Shown: positions 7,411 to 12,038 of the stretch, piece by piece
Numbering within the stretch: the stretch's first letter is position 1
Layout: the number at the start of each line of letters is the position of its first letter
Assembly: GCA_002732845.1 (NCBI GenBank)
Contig: NVSZ01000028.1
Span: forward strand, 15,684 to 27,721
Source of the DNA: Rhodospirillaceae bacterium
Lineage (GTDB): Bacteria; Pseudomonadota; Alphaproteobacteria; Rhodospirillales; Magnetovibrionaceae
Direction: 5' to 3'
Length of the DNA: 12,038 nt
Position numbers and translations under genes: made by a program
Notes under the pieces: model-generated
What the model saw: the letters and a program-made list of their open reading frames with translations, nothing else
What the model was told of the DNA's origin: nothing
The model's database searches: none

Positions 7411-8193
7411 TTAGGTGCTCTTTAAAAATGTATCCAGTGCGTCCATAAAATCATCAAAAGCTTCGGCGTGCACCCAATGGCTGGCCCCTTTGATGGTGGT
7501 GATCTCGGCTTTGGGGAAGAGGGTTTTTATGGTGCTTTTGTGATGGGGTAAAATATAGTCCGATTTTCCCCCTGCAATAAACTGGGTGGGGCCGGGGTAA
7601 TTCACTTCGTGGGGCAGGGCCTTAAAGTCAGCAATGTCTTTTAGCCCTGAATCCAAGGCCGCAAGGTTTAGGCGCCAATGAAATTTGTGGTCTTCGCGTA
7701 CCAAATTTTGCAGCAAAAACTGGCGAATGCCGACGTTGGTCACGGCATGACTGATGTGGTCTTCAACATCTTTGCGCGATGCACAGGATTTTAGCGGTAC
7801 GTTTGCCATGACCTTAATATAAGCGCCGATATCAGTTTCACGTTGCACCGGGGCAATATCCACCACCACCAGTCTGCTGACCAGTTCGGGTTTGCGCAAC
7901 GCCAACATCATTGCGGTTTTTCCGCCCATGGAATGGCCTAAAACGGTACAGGGCTCCAACCCATGATGATAGATGAATTGCGCCACATCGGCGGCCAGAG
8001 CCTCATAGGTCATGCCCTTAAGCCAAGGCGATTCACCGTGGTTGCGCAGGTCTAAGGTGAATACACGATGGGTCGTCGAAAGGGCCTTTGCCACCGCACC
8101 CCAATTGCGTTTAGAACCAAAAAGCCCGTGTAAAATCACAATCGGCGGGCCTTGGGCCAAGCCTTGTTCGGTATAGGAAAGATCAACGGTCAT
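7411..8193 (-). CDS. Alpha/beta hydrolase, YbfF/ABHD11-like esterase
   Basis: This is a 260-residue alpha/beta-hydrolase without signal peptide or membrane segment, so probably a cytosolic esterase or acyl hydrolase. The oxyanion-hole motif HGLFGSKRNW is at 22-31, the DLRNHGES segment at 48-55, the nucleophile elbow GHSMGGKTAM at 86-95 with Ser88, and the catalytic His239 in GASHWVHAE. The acid is either Asp112 (VVVDIAP) or Asp212 (GGKSDY). LRNHGES and GHSMGGKTAM are typical of the YbfF/ABHD11 group; the substrate cannot be read from sequence. The start at 8193 gives a complete fold, though its ribosome-binding site (AGCGAAA) is weak. The gene is convergent with clpB, with a gap of only five bases, so the two transcripts probably overlap at their 3' ends. 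It is divergent from the DUF898 gene. Confidence 0.88.
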   Translation of the reverse strand: MTVDLSYTEQGLAQGPPIVILHGLFGSKRNWGAVAKALSTTHRVFTLDLRNHGESPWLKGMTYEALAADVAQFIYHHGLEPCTVLGHSMGGKTAMMLALRKPELVSRLVVVDIAPVQRETDIGAYIKVMANVPLKSCASRKDVEDHISHAVTNVGIRQFLLQNLVREDHKFHWRLNLAALDSGLKDIADFKALPHEVNYPGPTQFIAGGKSDYILPHHKSTIKTLFPKAEITTIKGASHWVHAEAFDDFMDALDTFLKST

Positions 8194-8210
8194 TATATTT
8201 CGCTTTAATC

Positions 8211-8239
8211 GTTAAACGTATAAGGTCAGTATGCCTCAA
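8211..8239 (-). promoter_or_regulatory. Possible sigma70 promoter for the alpha/beta hydrolase gene
   Basis: On the minus strand TTGAGG (complement of 8234-8239) and TTTAAC (complement of 8211-8216) are separated by 17 bases. Each matches four of six consensus positions. Transcription would begin close to the start codon at 8193, giving a short leader. It is a moderate match only. Confidence 0.28.
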
Positions 8240-8267
8240 GTTCATGAAAACGGTGCATTAAAAAGAG

Positions 8268-8288
8268 TACAACAATTTACATGTTGTA
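8268..8288. repeat. Perfect dyad TACAACA-N7-TGTTGTA, operator-like
   Basis: Two perfect 7-base inverted arms (8268-8274 and 8282-8288) flank a 7-base centre, ATTTACA, which contains the -35 box proposed for the DUF898-M48 operon. A symmetrical site covering a -35 element is the usual geometry for a dimeric repressor. The regulator is unknown and none is encoded in the window. As RNA it would be a 7-pair hairpin, but it lies upstream of the predicted transcription start. Confidence 0.55.
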
Positions 8289-8303
8289 TGAGTGTGATAA
8301 AAT
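8276..8303 (+). promoter_or_regulatory. Sigma70-type promoter for the DUF898-M48 operon
   Basis: TTTACA (8276-8281) matches five of six bases of the -35 consensus, and TAAAAT (8298-8303) five of six of the -10, with a 16-base spacer. The predicted start, near 8310, leaves a leader of about 40 bases before the start codon. It is the best promoter match I see in the window. Confidence 0.5.
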
Positions 8304-8338
8304 TCAGGTAAGGTCTAAAAAGTTGTTTTCGTTTGTGT

Positions 8339-8344
8339 GGGAGA
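8339..8344 (+). promoter_or_regulatory. Shine-Dalgarno GGGAGA deciding a TTG start
   Basis: GGGAGA ends five bases before the TTG at 8349, in frame with the DUF898 coding region. The alternative GTG at 8337 overlaps the motif and has only U-rich sequence upstream, so the TTG is favoured. Confidence 0.55.
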
Positions 8345-8348
8345 AATT

Positions 8349-9479
8349 TTGGAAACAGATGTATCGAATGACCTAAGACGGTCTACCGTTCCGCAAACGC
8401 GGGCGCTTATCCAAAGCCATGTGGCGGGCTTTGATTTGTTGAAAATCTATATCGTCAATTTGATTTTGATGGTTTTGACCCTTGGCATTTATCGGTTTTG
8501 GGGGAAAACCCGGTTGCGTCGATATATCTGGGGCAATATCGAAATTATGGGGGATCGGTTGGAATACAGCGGGACTGGCAAAGAGCTCTTCATTGGCTTT
8601 CTGGTGGTGTTTTTCCTGATTTTATTTCCCTTATTTGCTGTGATTAGCATTGTCGATGGCCTGCTTGCGGGGGATCATGAACAAGCGCGTCTGGTCTTGG
8701 CCGCAGCGCAAGGCTTGATCATCGTCTTTCTGGTCGGCGTCGCTTTTTTTCGGGCGCGGCGTTACCGCTTGACCCGCACCCATTGGCGCGGGATTTACAG
8801 CTCGCAAACGGGCTCGTCGGTCAAGTATGGTTTGATGGTGATTGCCTCTTATGGCGTAACACTTTTAACCCTAGGCCTTGCTTGGCCGGTGTGCAGCGTG
8901 TGGTTAAAACGCTATGAAATGAAACACACTTGGGTCGGTGACGAACCCTTTGGCTTTTCACCCAGCGTTAAAAAGCTCTATCGTTCTTTTTTGGTGGTGT
9001 GGGCGATTGGGCTTTTGTACATGATCACGGTATCCATCATGTCGATGAACCTTTTAGACTTTCAAACAATATTTAAAACGACAAGCGAGGGAACGCCCTC
9101 TAATCCAGAAGAAATTCAAGCTCTGATTAATATGATCTTCGTCATGTATTTAGGCCTTATTCCCATTGGTTTGGCCTTTTTATGGTATCGTGGGCGGGCT
9201 TATAATCATTTCATTTCCAGCACGCAATTTCATGGGCATACCTTGACCAGCACCAATACGGGCTTCGGTTTTATGTGGTTAACCGTGAGCAATAGCTTGC
9301 TGGTCTTTTTTACAGTTGGCCTGGCTTTACCATGGGCGGTTAAGCGGTATCTGAATTTTGTTGAACGCCATGTTGGTCTGGTCGGTGATGGTGATTTCTC
9401 TCAGCTTTTGCAAAGCACGCAAGACAGGCCTTCCCATGGCGAGGGCTTAGCGGATGCCTTTGATGTGGGCGGCATATAA
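8349..9479 (+). CDS. DUF898 (YjgN-like) multi-pass inner-membrane protein
   Basis: This 376-residue membrane protein has unknown function. From the TTG start, about seven hydrophobic segments lie near 30-51, 81-103, 113-133, 159-184, 212-234, 258-279 and 307-329, with an acidic soluble tail. A unit of the form membrane segment, T-L-G-(I/L), aromatic/Trp, (R/K)RY, then a Gly-containing stretch recurs three times: TLGIYRFW...RRY (44-59), TLGLAWP...KRY (174-189) and TVGLALPW...KRY (322-334). RARRY (135-139) and RGRAY (281-285) mark related intervening segments. This Arg/Lys-Tyr-rich pattern is characteristic of DUF898/YjgN proteins as I know them. A GTG at 8337 would add four residues. The stop is two bases before the M48 protease start, so the two are almost certainly co-transcribed and probably work at the same membrane. 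A transport or substrate-presenting role is speculation. Confidence 0.85.
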   Translation: METDVSNDLRRSTVPQTRALIQSHVAGFDLLKIYIVNLILMVLTLGIYRFWGKTRLRRYIWGNIEIMGDRLEYSGTGKELFIGFLVVFFLILFPLFAVISIVDGLLAGDHEQARLVLAAAQGLIIVFLVGVAFFRARRYRLTRTHWRGIYSSQTGSSVKYGLMVIASYGVTLLTLGLAWPVCSVWLKRYEMKHTWVGDEPFGFSPSVKKLYRSFLVVWAIGLLYMITVSIMSMNLLDFQTIFKTTSEGTPSNPEEIQALINMIFVMYLGLIPIGLAFLWYRGRAYNHFISSTQFHGHTLTSTNTGFGFMWLTVSNSLLVFFTVGLALPWAVKRYLNFVERHVGLVGDGDFSQLLQSTQDRPSHGEGLADAFDVGGI

Positions 9480-9481
9480 AA

Positions 9482-10558
9482 GTGCAGACGTTTGACGCCA
9501 CATATTATGATGGTCAAACCGCGGTACGCCATGCGGTGACGGTTCACCTGTATGCAGAGGCATTAGATATCGTTGATGCAGACGGGCAGGTGATAGATCA
9601 ATGGTCTTATCAAGCCATAAATCTGTCAGATCAAGGCGGAGGCATTACCCGTCTGGTGGTGAAAGACAGCGCGGCTCGTCTTGTTTTGACTGCACCCAAA
9701 GCTTTTCAGGCCTTAAAAAAGCGCGCGCCTAATATCGACAGCCAAAAACAACGCACTTTGCGCAATATGGGCCTATCCGTTGCGGTGACGGTGACGCTGA
9801 TTTTGGGGGCATATGTGTCTATTCCGCTGATGGCTTCGGCGGTGGTCGCGCTGATCCCTTATGAAACAGAACAAAACATCGGCAGAGGGTATGCCAAGGA
9901 CATTCAGGCGCTGTTTTCCAAGGATGAAAAATCAAATAAATGCACGGTGGATAAAGGCGTTAAAGCCTTGAACGACATGATGGCTTATTTGGCGACGCAC
10001 AGTTTTGGCCCTTTTGCTTATCAGGTTAAGGTGATCGATAACGATATGGTCAATGCCATGGCGCTGCCCGGCGGACATATATTTATCTTTCGGGGCCTCA
10101 TTGATAAGGCCGAAAGTTCCGATGAGCTTGCGGGCGTGCTGGCCCATGAAATGGCGCACGTGGATCATCGCCACGGTCTGCACGGTGTTGTGCGTGGTTT
10201 TGGTTTTCAGATGTTGTCAGACATGATGTTCGGCGGCAACGTCATGGGCAATCTATCAAATCTGATGATGATGATGTCCCACAGCCGCGAAGCCGAACGC
10301 CAAGCCGATATCGATGCCATTGCGATCTTACGTCGGGCCAATATCAGCACGGCGGGCATCGCCCGGTTTTTTGAACGTTTGAAAGATAAAGAAGACGAAG
10401 GCAAAGTCTCCTTTTTTAAAATCCCCACCATGTTGTCTTCACACCCCGCCAGCGATATTCGCGAAGCCCTTGCGCGTGAAATTCAATCACCATCATCGAT
10501 GGGTTGGACGTTAAGCGATATTCAATGGCAAAACCTTAAAGCCATTTGCGGGAAATAG
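9482..10558 (+). CDS. M48 family zinc metalloprotease, membrane-anchored
   Basis: The 358-residue protein is a peptidase of the M48 (Ste24/HtpX/BepA-type) family. Residues 1-82 form a predicted beta-rich N-terminal domain with WSYQAINL and RLVVKDSAARLVL, which I cannot name with certainty; it looks like a small PH-like barrel. A single hydrophobic segment (about 97-125) follows, then the catalytic domain: MALPGGHIFIFRGL (193-206), the zinc motif HEMAH (222-226, ligands His222 and His226, catalytic Glu223), and SREAERQAD (268-276), in which Glu272 is the third zinc ligand. SHPASDIREAL (320-330) is the family's C-terminal His-Pro...Arg element. No secretion signal is seen at the N-terminus, so the first domain is probably cytoplasmic, with the catalytic domain on the other face unless orientation is reversed. 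The GTG start lies two bases after the DUF898 stop with only a weak purine run upstream, suggesting translational coupling. All catalytic residues are present. Confidence 0.92.
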   Translation: MQTFDATYYDGQTAVRHAVTVHLYAEALDIVDADGQVIDQWSYQAINLSDQGGGITRLVVKDSAARLVLTAPKAFQALKKRAPNIDSQKQRTLRNMGLSVAVTVTLILGAYVSIPLMASAVVALIPYETEQNIGRGYAKDIQALFSKDEKSNKCTVDKGVKALNDMMAYLATHSFGPFAYQVKVIDNDMVNAMALPGGHIFIFRGLIDKAESSDELAGVLAHEMAHVDHRHGLHGVVRGFGFQMLSDMMFGGNVMGNLSNLMMMMSHSREAERQADIDAIAILRRANISTAGIARFFERLKDKEDEGKVSFFKIPTMLSSHPASDIREALAREIQSPSSMGWTLSDIQWQNLKAICGK

Positions 10559-10572
10559 GCTTATTAAGCCTA
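10556..10572. repeat. 17-base palindrome at the M48 stop codon
   Basis: TAGGCTTA and TAAGCCTA are perfect inverted arms around one central T, and the first three bases are the protease stop codon. As RNA it could fold into six pairs with a five-base loop. No U-run follows, so it is at best a weak terminator; a 3'-end-stabilising hairpin or a protein-binding site are alternatives. Confidence 0.45.
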
Positions 10573-10610
10573 AAACGAATAAAACAAAGGCCTATGGCTT
10601 GACTTCATAA

Positions 10611-10640
10611 GGGGTTTGGTGGTCTTTTGCGCCAAACCCT
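10611..10640. repeat. Strong inverted repeat between the M48 and sulP genes
   Basis: GGGTTTGG at 10612-10619 pairs perfectly with CCAAACCC at 10632-10639, extended by G-U pairs at each end and one inner G-C pair to about eleven pairs with an eight-base loop. Downstream sequence on the + strand (ACGCGAAGTGGGG) lacks a T-tract, and on the minus strand the next bases are only TTATGAAG. It could act as a factor-assisted terminator or RNA-stability element for the DUF898-M48 operon. The rest of the 10559-10718 gap shows nothing else beyond the sulP promoter. Confidence 0.5.
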
Positions 10641-10660
10641 ACGCGAAGTGGGGAAAAACC

Positions 10661-10688
10661 TAGACTCACCGAGCAAAAATAGTATATT
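10661..10688 (+). promoter_or_regulatory. Possible sigma70 promoter for the SulP gene
   Basis: TAGACT (10661-10666, four of six consensus bases) and TATATT (10683-10688, five of six) are separated by 16 bases. Transcription would start near 10695, about 24 bases before the start codon, leaving room for the AAAGG ribosome-binding site at 10704-10708. Confidence 0.38.
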
Positions 10689-10718
10689 GTGCTTTTCTAA
10701 TATAAAGGCCCCCCCGTT

Positions 10719-12038
10719 ATGTTGTCGTCTCTCAAAAATCTGTTTCCGTTCCTTGTTTGGTGGCCGATGGTCACCAAGGAAACCCTGCGTGCAGATATCA
10801 TCGCCGGCTTTACCGGTGCTGTAATTGTTCTGCCACAAGGCGTGGCTTTTGCCATGATCGCCGGATTGCCGCCGCAATATGGTTTATACACCGCGATGGT
10901 GACGCCGATTGTTGCCGCTTTGTTTGGCTCATCTCGGCATTTGATTTCGGGACCGACGACAGCGATTTCGATTGTGGTTTTTTCCGCAATCAGTGGGCAC
11001 GCGACACCGGGCACACCTGAATTTGTATCCATGACCCTGACGTTGACGTTCTTGGCCGGGGCTTATCAGCTGGCTTTTGGTCTGGCGCGCATGGGCATGT
11101 TGGTGAATTTTGTTTCGCATACGGTGGTTGTGGGCTTTACCGCCGGGGCCGCGATTTTGATCGCGACCTCGCAAATGAAAAACGTCTTGGGCGTACAGGC
11201 CGCCCGCGGCGACAGCTTTTTGCACACGTGGGTGAATCTCTGGGATGGCATTGGCTCCTTTAACAGTTATGTTTTTGCCGTGGCCATGCTGACCTTGGTT
11301 CTGGCCGTTGCGATTAAGCGCTTTAAGCCAAAGATTCCTAATTTGCTGTTGGCTTTGATCGCGGGCAGTATTTTGTCTTATGTTTTGGATGGTTCCGCCC
11401 ATGGTGTGATGGTTGTTGGTGAAATTCCGGCGCAATTGCCGCCGTTGAGCATGCCGACCTTTAGCTTCGCCACCATGAAGGCGTTGGCACCGCAAGCATT
11501 TGCCGTAGCCCTGTTGGGTTTGATTGAAGCTGTTTCCATCAGTCGTTCGATTGCCGCAAAATCCCACCAGCGGATTGACAGCAGTCAGGAATTTGTCGGC
11601 CAAGGCTTGTCCAACATTATTGGTAGCTTTTTGTCCAGTTATGCCGGTTCCGGCTCCTTCACCCGTTCGGGTGTGAACTATGCCGCTGGGGCGCAAACAC
11701 CATTGTCGGCGATCTTTGCCGCCATCTTCCTGATGGGTGTGGTGTTGATGGTGGCCCCGTTGGCTGCTTATCTGCCGTTGGCCGCCATGGGGGGCGTGAT
11801 CTTGGTGGTGGCCATGAACTTGATCGACATGACCCAGATTAAACACGTTTTGGTGTCGTCGAAAAGCGAGACCACGATTTTGTTGACCACATTCTTTTCC
11901 ACATTGTTCTTGGAATTGGAATTTGCGATTTATATGGGCGTATTGGTGTCGCTGGTGATCTTCTTGGCGCGCACGTCGTTCCCGGAAATCGTGACCCTGG
12001 CACCCGATGTGGATCGCCGCTATGACCGTTTGATTTTG
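10719..12038 (+). CDS. SulP family inorganic anion transporter, 3'-truncated by window edge
   Basis: The reading frame stays open for 440 codons to the last base of the window. The product is a SulP (SLC26-type) inner-membrane transporter, whose bacterial members carry sulfate, bicarbonate, dicarboxylates or other anions. Family signatures are clear: PQGVAFAMIAGLPPQYGLY (39-57), the following ALFGSSRHLISGPTTAIS (67-84), and the region around residues 266-330 with SISRSIAAK, DSSQEFVGQGLSN, GSGSFTRSGVNY and a long run of hydrophobic segments. The end of the visible part corresponds to the last membrane helices (IYMGVLVSLVIFLARTS) and the linker, so the cytoplasmic STAS domain expected in this family lies outside the window. 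The ATG at 10719 has AAAGG ten bases upstream, separated by seven consecutive C residues, a longer than usual spacing. It appears to be its own transcription unit. The transported anion cannot be decided from what is visible. Confidence 0.93.
   Translation, partial: MLSSLKNLFPFLVWWPMVTKETLRADIIAGFTGAVIVLPQGVAFAMIAGLPPQYGLYTAMVTPIVAALFGSSRHLISGPTTAISIVVFSAISGHATPGTPEFVSMTLTLTFLAGAYQLAFGLARMGMLVNFVSHTVVVGFTAGAAILIATSQMKNVLGVQAARGDSFLHTWVNLWDGIGSFNSYVFAVAMLTLVLAVAIKRFKPKIPNLLLALIAGSILSYVLDGSAHGVMVVGEIPAQLPPLSMPTFSFATMKALAPQAFAVALLGLIEAVSISRSIAAKSHQRIDSSQEFVGQGLSNIIGSFLSSYAGSGSFTRSGVNYAAGAQTPLSAIFAAIFLMGVVLMVAPLAAYLPLAAMGGVILVVAMNLIDMTQIKHVLVSSKSETTILLTTFFSTLFLELEFAIYMGVLVSLVIFLARTSFPEIVTLAPDVDRRYDRLIL

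Noticed and set aside
10929..11846. A 305-codon minus-strand frame
   Set aside because: It is antisense to the clearly recognisable SulP gene, has His/Gln/Arg-rich composition typical of a shadow frame, and has no domain signature.

Overview
The window looks like a chromosomal core-genome segment of an alphaproteobacterium with intermediate G+C content. The strongest taxonomic hint is a DUF4167 protein, a family essentially confined to Alphaproteobacteria, lying between prfA-prmC and clpB. The order hemA-prfA-prmC and the style of the DUF898/M48 and SulP genes would suit a Rhodospirillales-type aquatic organism, but that is inference. I see no tRNA, rRNA, CRISPR array, insertion sequence, phage gene or integration site.

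Layout, left to right. (1) Positions 2-3038, + strand: a tightly overlapping operon of hemA (5' end outside the window), prfA and prmC. It links the first committed step of C5 tetrapyrrole synthesis, which consumes glutamyl-tRNA, with translation termination. PrmC methylates the GGQ glutamine of release factors, and that glutamine is residue 234 of the RF1 encoded next door. (2) Positions 3039-3313: an AT-rich intergenic leader with four adjacent small hairpins. (3) Positions 3314-3928, +: DUF4167 protein. (4) Positions 3931-4686, -: a YcbX-like MOSC protein, convergent with DUF4167 (2-base gap) and divergent from clpB. (5) Positions 4811-7405, +: clpB, complete, with both AAA+ modules. (6) Positions 7411-8193, -: an alpha/beta hydrolase of the YbfF/ABHD11 type, convergent with clpB (5-base gap). 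(7) Positions 8349-10558, +: a two-gene operon of a multi-pass DUF898 (YjgN-like) membrane protein and a membrane-anchored M48 zinc metalloprotease. Its likely promoter has a perfect 7+7 dyad centred on the -35 box. (8) Positions 10559-10718: intergenic region with two clear inverted repeats and a plausible sigma70 promoter. (9) From 10719 to the window end, +: a SulP-family anion transporter, cut off before its expected STAS domain.

Most of the window is housekeeping: heme synthesis, translation termination and protein disaggregation. The least understood part is the DUF898-M48 pair, which looks like a co-regulated membrane-protein/protease module with its own operator-like site. The second is the structured leader in front of DUF4167. 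I found no convincing wholly new system; these two are the best leads.
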